Assembly (NCBI RefSeq): GCF_900217905.1
Contig: NZ_OBMO01000001.1
Location: 124,001 to 188,000 of the forward strand
DNA: 64,000 bases
Source of the DNA: Alloalcanivorax xenomutans
GTDB lineage: Bacteria > Pseudomonadota > Gammaproteobacteria > Pseudomonadales > Alcanivoracaceae
Reading direction: 5' to 3'
Part shown: one piece after another, positions 7,097 through 16,565 of the stretch
How the letters are laid out: every line of letters begins with the position of its first letter
Position numbering within the stretch: position 1 is the first letter of the stretch
Translations under genes and position numbers: made by a program
Notes under the pieces: generated by a model
What the model was told of the DNA's origin: nothing
Database searches by the model: none
Seen by the model: only the letters and a program-made list of their open reading frames with translations

Positions 7097-9220
7097 ATGC
7101 GCCCTCTCCGCTTCGGCGTGCCTGTCTCTCTGCTGTCACTGACCCTGGCCCCCCTGGCCATGGCCGAAAACGATCCTCACAAACTGGATGCCGTCACGGT
7201 CACCGCCAGCCGGTCCCAGGGGGAAGTGGGTAAAACACCACAGAAAGTCACCGTGATCACCCGCCAGGAACTGGAAGATCAACTGGCCATCACCGGCGAC
7301 CAGGCTCAGGTACTCAGCAACCTGATTCCCGGCTATGCGCCGAGCCGGCAGAAACTGAGCAATGCCGGCGAGAGCTTCCGGGGCCGCAATCCATTGTTTC
7401 TGGTGGACGGCGTGCCCCAGTCCAATCCATTGCGTGACGGCAGCCGTGACGGCTACACCATTGATCTGTCCATGGTGGAGCGCATCGAGGTGATTCACGG
7501 CGCCAGCGCCGAGCACGGCCTGGGGGCCACCGGAGGCATCATCAACTTCGTCACCCGCCGCCCGGAAGGCGACCGTGTGCGCCAGCACGCCGGCGTCAGC
7601 GTCAGCGCGCCCACCGACTATGAGTCCGACGGCCTCGGCTACAAAGCGGACTATCGGGTGGAGGGGCTGCATGGCAAATGGGACTACCTGGCCGGCGTCA
7701 CCTACCAGTCCCGCGGGCTGTTCTATGACGCCAACGGCGATGCCATCGGCGTGGACAACACCCAGGGCGATATCATGGACTCCGAAAGCCATGACGTGAT
7801 GGTGAAAGTGGGCTACTGGTTCGACGACAACCAGAACCTGCAATTGACCGTGAACCGCTTCTTCCTGGAAGGGAATCACGACTATGTCATCGAGAATGGC
7901 GTTCGAAGAAACCGGACGCCCACCACCTCCGAAAAAGGCGATCCGGAGGGTAAACCCACCCGTAACGAGGTGCTCACCACCAGCCTCAACTATCACAATC
8001 TGGATCTGGCCGGGAACGACCTCCAGCTTCAGCTTTACACCCAGCGGTTCCGCGCCCGCTACGGTGGTGGCACGTTCGATACTTTTCAGGTCGACCCGGA
8101 GGCCCTCGGTGAAGACAGGATCTACGATCAATCCCAGAACGAGTCCGACAAGGTCGGTGGCAAAATCACCCTGAACCGGGACGGCCTCTTCAACGGACGG
8201 GTCAAACTCACCACCGGCCTGGACGTTCTGCAGGACGAGACCAGTCAGGTACTGGTCCACACCGATCGCGAATGGGTACCAGAGACCCGGTTCCAGAACA
8301 TCGCTCCTTTCTTGCAAGGGGAATGGCGCGTTACCGACCGCCTTACCGCCCAGGCCGGGGTCCGCTATGAGTACGCCAAACTGGATGTGGATGACTTCAC
8401 CACCCTGGCCTACTACGGTGATGACCACAAACAGGGCAATCGCGTCGTTGGTGGCGACCCCAGCTTCGACGAGACCTTGCTCAACGGCGGTCTGACCTAC
8501 CAGATCACGGAGGGCTTGCAATTGTTCGCCAACTACTCGGAAGGGTTCGGCATGCCGGACGTCGGCCGTGTGCTGCGTGCCATTGGCGACGATGGCGCGC
8601 GAGTGGATGACTTTCTGGATCTGCGCCCCATCGTCACCGACAATCGCGAAGTGGGGATTCGCATCAATCAGCACCCGGTGACCTTCGAAGCCAGCTACTT
8701 TGAATCCGACTCGGACCTGGGCGCCCGGCTGGCCGACAATGGCAGTGGCTTTTTCGAGGTCAAACGGGAAAAAACCGAGATCAACGGCGTGGAAGCCCGG
8801 GTCGGCTGGCAGGTGGAAGAAAACCATCATCTCAGCGCCAGCTACGCTCACACCAGCGGCAAATACGATGGCGACGACGACGGCCATTTGGAAAGCCGCC
8901 TGGATGCCCGCAATATCGCCCCGGACCGTGTGACACTGCGCTGGCAGGCCCGCTGGACCAGTCGCCTGCGCTCTCAAATTCAGGGCTCCCATTATTTCAG
9001 CCGTCACTTCGATGACGACAACACCAACTTCGACGGCTACAACCTGGTGGATCTCTCCCTGGTCTATCAACTGCCCAAGGGCCAACTCTCCGGCGGCATC
9101 GAGAATCTGTTCAACGAAGACTATTTCACCTACTACTCGCAGAGTGCCACCAACCGCGAGGATCAGTACTTCAAGGGACGCGGGCGCGTGATTACGGTAG
9201 GCTACAGCCTCGATTTCTAA
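7097..9220 (+). CDS. TonB-dependent siderophore-type receptor without STN domain
   Basis: 707-residue outer-membrane receptor. The signal peptide ends at APLAMA, residue 23. Plug domain follows (VTASRSQGEVGKTPQKVTVITR, split here by the reading of residues 36-56; LFLVDGVPQSNPLRD; HGASAEHGLGATGG). The beta-barrel ends with GRVITVGYSLDF, a terminal Phe as usual for barrels. ATG at 7097 follows AAGGAG. By hand alignment 96 of 119 plug residues match the partial receptor at 1-936, so the two are recent paralogs; this copy has no signalling domain and instead a Fur-like box. The PepSY gene starts 15 bases downstream. Uptake of an iron-siderophore complex is the likely role; the ligand is unknown. 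Confidence 0.93.
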   Translation: MRPLRFGVPVSLLSLTLAPLAMAENDPHKLDAVTVTASRSQGEVGKTPQKVTVITRQELEDQLAITGDQAQVLSNLIPGYAPSRQKLSNAGESFRGRNPLFLVDGVPQSNPLRDGSRDGYTIDLSMVERIEVIHGASAEHGLGATGGIINFVTRRPEGDRVRQHAGVSVSAPTDYESDGLGYKADYRVEGLHGKWDYLAGVTYQSRGLFYDANGDAIGVDNTQGDIMDSESHDVMVKVGYWFDDNQNLQLTVNRFFLEGNHDYVIENGVRRNRTPTTSEKGDPEGKPTRNEVLTTSLNYHNLDLAGNDLQLQLYTQRFRARYGGGTFDTFQVDPEALGEDRIYDQSQNESDKVGGKITLNRDGLFNGRVKLTTGLDVLQDETSQVLVHTDREWVPETRFQNIAPFLQGEWRVTDRLTAQAGVRYEYAKLDVDDFTTLAYYGDDHKQGNRVVGGDPSFDETLLNGGLTYQITEGLQLFANYSEGFGMPDVGRVLRAIGDDGARVDDFLDLRPIVTDNREVGIRINQHPVTFEASYFESDSDLGARLADNGSGFFEVKREKTEINGVEARVGWQVEENHHLSASYAHTSGKYDGDDDGHLESRLDARNIAPDRVTLRWQARWTSRLRSQIQGSHYFSRHFDDDNTNFDGYNLVDLSLVYQLPKGQLSGGIENLFNEDYFTYYSQSATNREDQYFKGRGRVITVGYSLDF

Positions 9221-9235
9221 GGACCGTCATTCCCC

Positions 9236-10324
9236 ATGCGCAGGCTGATCTTTACCCTGCATCTGTACGCCGGTCTGGGCTCGGGCCTGTTGCTTGCCCT
9301 GATCGGCGTCACCGGCAGCCTGCTGGTGTTTTATCCACAGCTGGATCAATGGCTGACGCCGGCGCTGACCACGCCGGCCTCCACCGCCACCCCTTTGCCG
9401 CTACAGGACATTCTGTCACGGGCCAGCGATGCCGTGGATGGCGCCGAGCCTCGCCGGCTCTACCTGCCCGGCACCAGCGGCGACTACCATCTGGTCCGTT
9501 TCGATACCCCACCGGACGCGCCGGGGCCCTTGCAGGTGAACGTGGATCCCTACACCGGCAAGGTCGCCGCCGTGCGGACCTGGGGGGCGTATCCGATGAC
9601 CTGGATCTACCGTCTGCATTACACCCTGCTGGCCGGTACCACCGGCAAGTACGTGGTCGGCGTATGCGGCATTCTGCTGGCGCTGTTCGCGATTACCGGG
9701 GTGTATCTGCGCTGGCCCAAACGTGGGCGCTGGCGGCGCGCTCTCGCCATCGAACGCGGCAAGGGCCGCTTCCGTTTCTATTTCGACCTGCACGGCGCGC
9801 TCGGTCTGTATTTATTTCCGGTGCTGATGGTGGTGGCGCTGTCCGGGGTGTTCATGGTGTTTCGCGCGCCGATCACCAGCGCCGTCGCCACTCTGGCCAC
9901 CGTGACGCCGGCACCTAATCCCCGGTCGGCGCCATCGGCATCCACCCCGGTGACTCTGGACCAGGCAGTCGCCGCCGCGGCCCCGGTCTTCCCCGGAGCC
10001 CGGTTGAGCCGGGTCTACCTGCCACGTTCCCAACGGGACAGCTACCGGCTGGCTTATGTCCTGCCCGAATCCAACTGGCAGCGCTACGCGGCCAGTTCGG
10101 TCTGGGTGGATCAATACAGCGGCGAGATTCTGGAAGTGTGGGACGAACGCAAACTGGGCGCCGCCGATACCGTGCTGGCCTGGCAGTTTCCCCTGCACAA
10201 TGGCGAGGCGCTGGGGCTGCCCGGACGCTGGCTGGTGTTCGTGTCCGGCGGGCTGCCTGCTCTGCTGTTCGTTACCGGGGTTTATTTGTGGTGGCGCAAA
10301 CGGCGGCTGAAGCGGCGGCGCTGA
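9236..10324 (+). CDS. PepSY-associated membrane protein (iron-uptake reductase type)
   Basis: 362-residue inner-membrane protein of the PepSY_TM family. Four membrane segments are visible: residues about 8-33 (LHLYAGLGSGLLLALIG), 138-160 (GVCGILLALFAITGVYL), 185-210 (FPVLMVVALSGVFMVF) and 332-353 (GGLPALLFVTGVYLWW). Periplasmic PepSY-like parts lie between them (YLPRSQRDSYRLAYVLPES). Histidines in the membrane segments (LHLYAG, DLHGALG, LHNGEALGLPG) could bind haem. Genes of this family often follow siderophore receptors and are thought to reduce or strip iron from the siderophore. It starts 15 bases after the receptor, so cotranscription is likely. Confidence 0.9.
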   Translation: MRRLIFTLHLYAGLGSGLLLALIGVTGSLLVFYPQLDQWLTPALTTPASTATPLPLQDILSRASDAVDGAEPRRLYLPGTSGDYHLVRFDTPPDAPGPLQVNVDPYTGKVAAVRTWGAYPMTWIYRLHYTLLAGTTGKYVVGVCGILLALFAITGVYLRWPKRGRWRRALAIERGKGRFRFYFDLHGALGLYLFPVLMVVALSGVFMVFRAPITSAVATLATVTPAPNPRSAPSASTPVTLDQAVAAAAPVFPGARLSRVYLPRSQRDSYRLAYVLPESNWQRYAASSVWVDQYSGEILEVWDERKLGAADTVLAWQFPLHNGEALGLPGRWLVFVSGGLPALLFVTGVYLWWRKRRLKRRR

Positions 10325-10365
10325 GCGCCCCTCGCCGTCCCGTAAATTCAAAAACGTAGGAGATA

Positions 10366-10430
10366 TGAAATTAGAGGTCGCTACAAGGCCCTATTCGCCA
10401 GCAGGGCTGGCTCCTACACATGTAGGAAAG
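10366..10430. repeat. REP-like interspersed repeat, copy 2
   Basis: Shares GAGGTCGCTACAA with the copy at 1094-1152. It contains a perfect 7-bp palindrome TCCTACA-CA-TGTAGGA at 10412-10427 and a small stem GCCCT/AGGGC at 10388-10407. It lies between the convergent PepSY and ktrB genes and could fold as a hairpin that ends transcription, but it has no T-tract. Confidence 0.55.
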
Positions 10431-10456
10431 GACCGCAATGAGCCCCATTCAAACCA

Positions 10457-11827
10457 TCAGCCAATTTGCACGCGGTCCTCGACGTAGCGCAATTTCGGTA
10501 TTTGCGGCCGCGCCAGCGAGAACGCCAGAGCCAGCGGTCCGATGCGGCCCATGAACATCAGCATCATCAGCACACACTGGGACGGCCAGGACAGGTCCCC
10601 GGTAATGCCCCGGGACAAGCCCACTGTCGAGAACGCTGAAAACGCCTCGAACAACACGTCCATCACCGCCAGCCCCGGCTCCAGCACCACCATCAGGAAT
10701 CCGCTCAACGCCACCGCAAGCAGGCTCAGCATCACCACCGCCTGGGCCCGGAATACCGACTCCACGGCAATGGCGCGCCGGAACACCGTGGGCCGCTGGC
10801 GACCGCGCAAGAACGCCCTCGTGGCCAGCAGCATGACCATGAAAGTGCTCACCTTGATACCGGAAGCGGTGGAGTTGCTGCCACCGCCGATGAACATCAG
10901 AAACATGATCAGCAAGACCGTGGGCGCCATCAGGCCGCCCATGTCCACGGTATTGAAACCGGCGGTGCGGGGTGTCACCGCGGTGAACCAGGCGGCCCAG
11001 AGCCGGCCGGATTCCGGCAATTCCCCCAAGGTGCGGGCATTGTTCCATTCAAAACCGAGCACCAGAAACCAGGCGCCGAGACACAGAACCAGGGTGCCGG
11101 CCAGGGTCAGCTTGCTGTGCAGGGAAAGCGTGCGCCATTGCCGTTTGCGCCACAGATCCAGCAGCACGGTGAAACCCAGACCACCGATAATAAACAGCGC
11201 GGTGATCACCAGGTTGACCATGGGATTGGCGGCCCATCGTGACAGGCTGTCCGGCAGTAAAGCGAAGCCGGCGTTGTTGAACGCCGAGACACTATGGAAA
11301 ACACTGAACCACAGGCCCCGCGCCACCCCCAGCTCCGGAATCCAGACCACACTCAGCAACCCCGCTCCAATGGCTTCCATGACCAACGCCAGCAACGCGG
11401 TGTGCCGGACCAGCACCAGCATATCCGCCGGCGAGGTTTGGTCGGTGGCCTCGCGTACCAGACGTTGGCCGCGCAGTCCCAACCGGCCACCCAGCGCCAT
11501 CAGCGTCAACGCGGCGAAAGTCATCAGGCCCAGGCCGCCCAGCTGCATCAACCCCAACACCACCGACTGGCCAAACGGGCTGAGATGAGAACCGGTGTCC
11601 ACCACCACCAGGCCGGTGACGGTAACCGCCGAGCAGGCGGTGAACAGGGCCTGGAAGAGCGTCAACGGCGGCGTGCCGGATACCGGCAGCCATAGCAAAA
11701 CCGTGCCGATCACGATCAGCAGCAGGAAGCTGCCGGCAAGAATCGCCGGAGGACTGTAACGCCAGGGATGACGCAGGGACAGGACCGCCTCGGTGCGGCC
11801 CCTGAGTCCGGGAAACCAGGTTCTCAT
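10457..11827 (-). CDS. ktrB: Potassium uptake channel subunit, TrkH/KtrB family
   Basis: 456-residue inner-membrane K+ transporter. The four selectivity-filter loops of the family are visible: SAVTVTGL, SAFNNAGF, TPRTAGFNT and SAFSTVGLS, each after a hydrophobic pair of helices. The short N-terminus and 456-residue length favour KtrB over full TrkH. Its ATG overlaps the ktrA stop as ATGA, so the channel and its gating subunit are translationally coupled. The system is expected to import potassium, driven by Na+ in marine relatives; that ion coupling is inference. Confidence 0.93.
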   Translation of the reverse strand: MRTWFPGLRGRTEAVLSLRHPWRYSPPAILAGSFLLLIVIGTVLLWLPVSGTPPLTLFQALFTACSAVTVTGLVVVDTGSHLSPFGQSVVLGLMQLGGLGLMTFAALTLMALGGRLGLRGQRLVREATDQTSPADMLVLVRHTALLALVMEAIGAGLLSVVWIPELGVARGLWFSVFHSVSAFNNAGFALLPDSLSRWAANPMVNLVITALFIIGGLGFTVLLDLWRKRQWRTLSLHSKLTLAGTLVLCLGAWFLVLGFEWNNARTLGELPESGRLWAAWFTAVTPRTAGFNTVDMGGLMAPTVLLIMFLMFIGGGSNSTASGIKVSTFMVMLLATRAFLRGRQRPTVFRRAIAVESVFRAQAVVMLSLLAVALSGFLMVVLEPGLAVMDVLFEAFSAFSTVGLSRGITGDLSWPSQCVLMMLMFMGRIGPLALAFSLARPQIPKLRYVEDRVQIG

Positions 11828-12474
11828 AAACTCTCGGAGAATCGGCGCAGGGCCGGTTCTTCACCGAGCAGCACCAGATGATCGTTGCGCTTCAGCCGTT
11901 GATGCGGACTCGGTTGCAAATCCACGTTCTGGCCATGTTTGATGGCCAGCAGACGCACGCCAATCTCCTCGATCTTGAGATCCGACAGCGGGCGATCCTC
12001 CAGCACTTCGCCGGGGCGGATCTCGATAACGAAGTAGTTATCCCCCAGGCTGATGTAATCCAGCATATTGGGGTGGGCCATGGTCTGGGCGGCACGCAAT
12101 CCCATTTCATATTCGGGATGCAGAACGCGGTCGGCACCGAGCTTTTCAACGATACGGTGATGGACCGGCGTAATGGCTTTGACCCACACTTCCTTCGCTT
12201 CCAGGGATTTCACCGCCATGGTGCAGAGGATACTGGCCTCGATATGTTCGCCGATGGCCACCAGCACGGCATCGAAACTGGGCAGGTCCAATTCACGCAG
12301 GGCGTCCTCGTCGGTGGCGTCGGCGATCACCGTCTGCGTCAGTTTGTCGACCAGACGATTGGCCTGGCTCTCCCGATTATCGACACCCAGTACCTGATGC
12401 CCCAAACGCATCAGTTCCAGCGCCACGGCTTCGCCAAAACTGCCCAGCCCAAGCACGGCGAATTGCTTTTTCAT
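11824..12474 (-). CDS. ktrA: Potassium uptake regulatory subunit, RCK/TrkA family
   Basis: 216-residue cytoplasmic gating ring subunit of the Ktr potassium system. The N-terminal RCK domain has a Rossmann dinucleotide loop FAVLGLGSFGEAVALEL with the acidic end of strand 2 at VLGVDNRE, and DATDEDAL. The C-terminal TrkA_C domain is at about residues 135-216 (GEVLEDRPLSDLKIEEIGV, NDHLVLLGEE). ATG at 12474 follows AAGGGAG. The gene is first in a two-gene unit with ktrB. It binds NAD(H) or ATP/ADP in characterised relatives; the ligand here is not known. Confidence 0.94.
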   Translation of the reverse strand: MKKQFAVLGLGSFGEAVALELMRLGHQVLGVDNRESQANRLVDKLTQTVIADATDEDALRELDLPSFDAVLVAIGEHIEASILCTMAVKSLEAKEVWVKAITPVHHRIVEKLGADRVLHPEYEMGLRAAQTMAHPNMLDYISLGDNYFVIEIRPGEVLEDRPLSDLKIEEIGVRLLAIKHGQNVDLQPSPHQRLKRNDHLVLLGEEPALRRFSESL

Positions 12475-12526
12475 AACGGCTCCCTTGTCCCGGACCCAAT
12501 GTCAGAGCGTGATGCCGGGTTTCTCA

Positions 12527-13894
12527 TCACAACTGCTCCAACGCTTCCGCCAGAGTGCTCACGGCGATCAGTTCCACCCCGTCCGGCAGGTTGCGCGGCT
12601 GATTGGATTTGGGGATCACGGCGCGGCGAAAACCATGTTTGACCGCTTCGTATAGCCGTTCCTGGCCCTGCGGTACCGGACGGATCTCTCCGGACAAGCC
12701 GATTTCCCCGAACACCACCAGATCCCGTCCCAACGGCCGGTCGCGGAAGCTGGACACGATGGACAGCACCAGAGCCAGATCAGCGGAGGTCTCGCCTATT
12801 TTGACGCCGCCGACCACATTGGCGAACACGTCCTGATCGCCGACCTGGATACCGCCGTGACGGTGCAGCACCGCCAGCAACATGGCCAGCCGGTTGGCTT
12901 CCAGGCCCACGCAAACACGCCGGGGGTTGCCGAAATGACTGGCGTCCACCAGCGCCTGCAGTTCCACCAGCAACGGCCGGGTACCTTCCCACACCACGGT
13001 GACCAGGGAACCCGGCGCGATTTCCTCGGCGCGGTTGAGGAAAATCGCCGACGGATTCTTCACTTCCTTGAGCCCCTCGCCGGTCATGGCGAATACGCCC
13101 AGCTCATTGACCGCGCCGAAGCGGTTCTTCAAACCACGCAGAGTGCGAAAACGGGAATCGGAGGAACCCTCGAGCATGAGTGAGCAGTCGATCATGTGCT
13201 CCAATACTTTGGGCCCGGCCAGGGTGCCGTCCTTGGTGACATGGCCCACCAGCAGCAGCACGGTGCCGGTCTGCTTGGCGAAGCGGGTCAGCGCCGCCGC
13301 GCACTCGCGCACCTGAGCCACCGAACCCGGCGCCGATTGCAGGCCGGCCAGATACATCACCTGAATGGAATCCACCACCAGCAGGCGCGGTTGTTCCTTG
13401 CGAGCCAGCTCGATGATGCGCTCCACATCGGTTTCCGCCGCCAGCCGCAGCTTGTCCTTGGGCAGCTTCAGACGATCGGCGCGCATCGCCACCTGGGACA
13501 AGGATTCCTCGCCGGTGACATAAAGACAGGCATGGGCATGAGCGAGACGGCACAGCGTCTGCAACAGCAAGGTGGATTTGCCGGCACCGGGATGGCCACC
13601 GATCAGAATGGCGGAACCGGGCACCAGACCACCGCCGAGCACGCGATCCAGCTCGCCCATGCCGGCACTGATGCGCGGGGTTTCCTCGAGAACGATCTCA
13701 TCCAGATTGCGTACTTCCGCCAGTTGCCCGCTGAAGCCGCTGCGACCGGCGGCGCCACCGGCACGGGACGGGGCGCTGTCCACCACGAATTCCTGCAGGG
13801 TATTCCATTGCCCACAAGCCGGACATTGGCCCTGCCATTTGGGGAAATCCCCGCCGCATTCGGTGCAGACAAAAGCGGTTTTCTTCTTCGCCAC
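12527..13894 (-). CDS. radA: DNA repair protein RadA
   Basis: 455-residue branch-migration ATPase acting in homologous recombination. It shows the N-terminal zinc finger (CTECGGDFPKWQGQCPACG), Walker A GHPGAGKST, the RadA-specific KNRFG motif and a C-terminal Lon-protease-like domain with the typical GEIGLSGEIRPVPQG. I start at the GTG at 13894, which follows GAGGAG and gives the family N-terminus AKKKTAFVC. A frame open to 14080 adds unrelated residues overlapping alr. The gene follows alr by 43 bases on the same strand. Confidence 0.95.
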   Translation of the reverse strand: MAKKKTAFVCTECGGDFPKWQGQCPACGQWNTLQEFVVDSAPSRAGGAAGRSGFSGQLAEVRNLDEIVLEETPRISAGMGELDRVLGGGLVPGSAILIGGHPGAGKSTLLLQTLCRLAHAHACLYVTGEESLSQVAMRADRLKLPKDKLRLAAETDVERIIELARKEQPRLLVVDSIQVMYLAGLQSAPGSVAQVRECAAALTRFAKQTGTVLLLVGHVTKDGTLAGPKVLEHMIDCSLMLEGSSDSRFRTLRGLKNRFGAVNELGVFAMTGEGLKEVKNPSAIFLNRAEEIAPGSLVTVVWEGTRPLLVELQALVDASHFGNPRRVCVGLEANRLAMLLAVLHRHGGIQVGDQDVFANVVGGVKIGETSADLALVLSIVSSFRDRPLGRDLVVFGEIGLSGEIRPVPQGQERLYEAVKHGFRRAVIPKSNQPRNLPDGVELIAVSTLAEALEQL

Positions 13895-13937
13895 GGACTC
13901 TCCTCGACGCCGGGTTCGGGGGCGGTGCCCCTCGCAG

Positions 13938-15002
13938 TCAGCCGACCACCCGCTCCGGCCGGGCGGTGATCTGACAGAATAACTCGTAACTGATGGTGCC
14001 GCAGGCCGCGGCCACCTCATCCACGGAAACGGTGTCTCCCCACAGCTCCACTTCGTCGCCGACTCGGGCCTCGAGGCCATCCAGTCTCACCGTGATCATG
14101 TCCATGGAAACGCGGCCGACCAGCTCTGTGCGACGGCCGTTCACCGCCACCGGCGTGCCATTGGGAGCGTGGCGCGGGTAGCCGTCGCCGTAGCCCACCG
14201 CCACCACGCCGATGGTGCCACTTTCCGGGGCACGCCAGGTGGCGCCATATCCCACTGTCTGTCCGGCGCCAATGGGATTCACGGCGATCAGCCGGGCGCT
14301 GAAGCGCTGGGTCGGGCGCAGTCCCAATTCACTGGCGGAGCGCCATGGAAACGGCGATGAGCCATACAGCATGATGCCGGGGCGGACCCGCCGCCGGCGC
14401 GCCGCCGGGTAGCGGATCAAAGCCGCGGAGTTGGCGGCGGTCACCGGCAATAACAGCTCCTCGGACAGTGCCAACACTTCCGCCAGCTGCCGTTCACTGA
14501 GCGGATCGTCCTGCTGATCGGCGCAGGCAAAGTGACTCATCAGGCCGAGCAGACGCACACCGGGAATGGCCCGCAGTATCGCCGCCTGTTCCCGCGCCTG
14601 CTCCGGCACCATGCCCAACCGGTTCATGCCGGTATTGATTTTCAACCAGACACCCAGGGGCGCCGGCCGTTTGCTTAACAGGGCCACCTGCCAGGCGGCG
14701 TGCACCACCACTTCCACATCCAGACGGGCCGCTTCCGCGATCTCCTCTTGATCGAAGAAGCCCTCGGCCACCAGGATCGGCTCGCGGGCGCCGTGTTCAC
14801 GCACCGCCCGGGCCTCCTCCATCAATGCCACGCCCAGGCCGTCCACCTGGCCGGCCACGGCATCGGCGGCCAGCGTGAGACCATGGCCGTAGCCGTTGGC
14901 TTTAATCATGGCGAACACCTGGGCGCCATCCGCCAGTGTCCGGGCTTGGCCGGCGTTATGGGCCAGAGCCGCAGGCCGTATCTGTAACCGGGTACCGCGC
15001 AT
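13938..15002 (-). CDS. alr: Alanine racemase
   Basis: 354-residue PLP enzyme that interconverts L- and D-alanine for peptidoglycan. The PLP lysine lies in MIKANGYGHG near residue 34. The second catalytic base is Tyr in VGYGATWR, and GVVAVGYGDGYPRH and GRVSMDMITVRL are family motifs. ATG at 15002 follows GGGAGAGA. It lies 20 bases after dnaB and before radA, a conserved order in gammaproteobacteria, so the three may be cotranscribed. Confidence 0.95.
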   Translation of the reverse strand: MRGTRLQIRPAALAHNAGQARTLADGAQVFAMIKANGYGHGLTLAADAVAGQVDGLGVALMEEARAVREHGAREPILVAEGFFDQEEIAEAARLDVEVVVHAAWQVALLSKRPAPLGVWLKINTGMNRLGMVPEQAREQAAILRAIPGVRLLGLMSHFACADQQDDPLSERQLAEVLALSEELLLPVTAANSAALIRYPAARRRRVRPGIMLYGSSPFPWRSASELGLRPTQRFSARLIAVNPIGAGQTVGYGATWRAPESGTIGVVAVGYGDGYPRHAPNGTPVAVNGRRTELVGRVSMDMITVRLDGLEARVGDEVELWGDTVSVDEVAAACGTISYELFCQITARPERVVG

Positions 15003-15022
15003 GATGTTCTCTCCCGCCCCGG

Positions 15023-16414
15023 CTATTCGTTGTCCTGATACTGCTGGTAGTACTCCGGCGCCAGATCGTCGAAGCGGGTGAACTCGCCGCGGAACGCCAG
15101 CCGCACGGTACCGATGGGCCCGTTCCGGTGCTTGCCGATGATGATCTCGGCGATGCCCTTCTCCGGAGTGTCCTTGTTGTAGACCTCGTCACGATAGAGG
15201 AACACGATCAAATCCGCGTCCTGCTCGATCGCCCCGGATTCCCGCAAGTCGGACATCACCGGCCTTTTGTTCGGGCGTTGCTCCAACGACCGGTTCAACT
15301 GCGACAAGGCGATTACCGGGCAGTTCATCTCCTTGGCCAGCCCCTTGAGGTTCCGGGAGATCTCCGAGATTTCGTTAACCCGGTTATCGGCGCCGGGCAC
15401 CTGCATCAACTGCAGATAGTCAACCATGATCAGGCCGATCTCCCCCCCGCATTCCCGCGCTACCCGGCGCGCCCTGGCGCGCATTTCCAGCGGGCTGAGC
15501 GCGGCGGTGTCGTCGATGAAGAACTTCTGTTCACTGAGCATCTGGATCGCCGAGGTAATACGCGGCCAATCGTCCTGCTCCAGACGCCCGGAACGGATCG
15601 CGCCCTGATTGATGCGGCCCAGGGAGGACAGCATCCGCATGACGATGGCATCGGCGGGCATTTCCATGGAGAACACCAGCACCGGCTTGCCCGCCTTGAT
15701 CGCCACGTTCTCGCACAGGTTCATGGCGAAGGTGGTCTTACCCATGGACGGCCGCCCCGCCACCACCACCATGTCCGACGGCTGCAGACCCGCGGTCATC
15801 TTGTCCATTTCCTCGAAACCGGTGGTGACCCCGGTCAGGGAATTCTTGGTGCGGTACAGCTCGTCGATGCGGTCCACCGCTTTCTTCAACACCGATTTGA
15901 TGTTCTGCGGACCAGAGCCCTTCTTCTGCTGTTCGGCGATCTCGAAAATCGACGACTCGGCGGTATCGAGGATTTCCAGGGAAGGCTTGCCCTTGGGATT
16001 GAAAGCCAGATCCGATACTTTGTGCGATACCTGGATCAGCTGCCGCAAAATACTGCGCTCGCGAACGATCTCCGCATAGGCGTTGATATTGGCGGTACTT
16101 GGCGTGTTGCGGGCCAGTTCCGAGAGATAGGTGGCACCGCCCACGTCGTCCAGCTCGCCACGATGAGTCAGGGCCTGGGAAACGGTAACCAGATCGCTGG
16201 GCTTTTCCTCTTCCACCAACTGGCCGATCACCTGGAAGATCAGCCGATGCTCTTTGCGGTAGAAGTCCTTTTCACCGACCCGCTCGGCAACGTCGTCCCA
16301 GGCCTCATTATTGAGCAGCAGCCCGCCCAGCACCGCTTGTTCCGCTTCCACGGAATGGGGAGGTATACGCAGGCTGTCGGGAAGATGGTCATCCAACGCA
16401 AGAGACTCGTTCAT
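15023..16414 (-). CDS. dnaB: Replicative DNA helicase DnaB
   Basis: 463-residue hexameric helicase of the replication fork. The N-terminal DnaB domain begins at HSVEAEQAVLGGLLL. The C-terminal RecA-like core has Walker A GRPSMGKTTFAM, Walker B LIMVDYLQLM and the DLRESGAIEQDAD segment. No intein or insertion interrupts it. The ATG at 16414 gives the usual length; a TTG at 16435 would add seven residues. The terminator at 16477-16512 separates it from the ribosomal protein operon upstream, so dnaB has its own promoter in the 60-base gap, which I could not define. Confidence 0.96.
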   Translation of the reverse strand: MNESLALDDHLPDSLRIPPHSVEAEQAVLGGLLLNNEAWDDVAERVGEKDFYRKEHRLIFQVIGQLVEEEKPSDLVTVSQALTHRGELDDVGGATYLSELARNTPSTANINAYAEIVRERSILRQLIQVSHKVSDLAFNPKGKPSLEILDTAESSIFEIAEQQKKGSGPQNIKSVLKKAVDRIDELYRTKNSLTGVTTGFEEMDKMTAGLQPSDMVVVAGRPSMGKTTFAMNLCENVAIKAGKPVLVFSMEMPADAIVMRMLSSLGRINQGAIRSGRLEQDDWPRITSAIQMLSEQKFFIDDTAALSPLEMRARARRVARECGGEIGLIMVDYLQLMQVPGADNRVNEISEISRNLKGLAKEMNCPVIALSQLNRSLEQRPNKRPVMSDLRESGAIEQDADLIVFLYRDEVYNKDTPEKGIAEIIIGKHRNGPIGTVRLAFRGEFTRFDDLAPEYYQQYQDNE

Positions 16415-16476
16415 GGTGGGTCCGTTTTGATTCAAAGACTCGGAGAAAGGGTGATACGAATCGGGACATCATATAA

Positions 16477-16512
16477 CAAAAAGGCACTGCCCGATGGTCG
16501 GACAGTGCCTTG
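16477..16512 (-). terminator. Rho-independent terminator after rplI
   Basis: On the minus strand an AAGGCACTG...CAGTGCCTT hairpin is followed by TTTTTG. It lies 54 bases after the rplI stop and ends the rpsF-priB-rpsR-rplI operon before dnaB. Confidence 0.9.
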
Positions 16513-16565
16513 ATTGTGTCACCGCGCCCCGGGAGGGGCAAACCGGCGCGGGATAGCGGCCGTGA

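Noticed and set aside
7136-9085. 649-codon minus-strand frame
   Set aside because: It mirrors the receptor at 7097-9220 in a GC-rich region; composition is that of a shadow frame.
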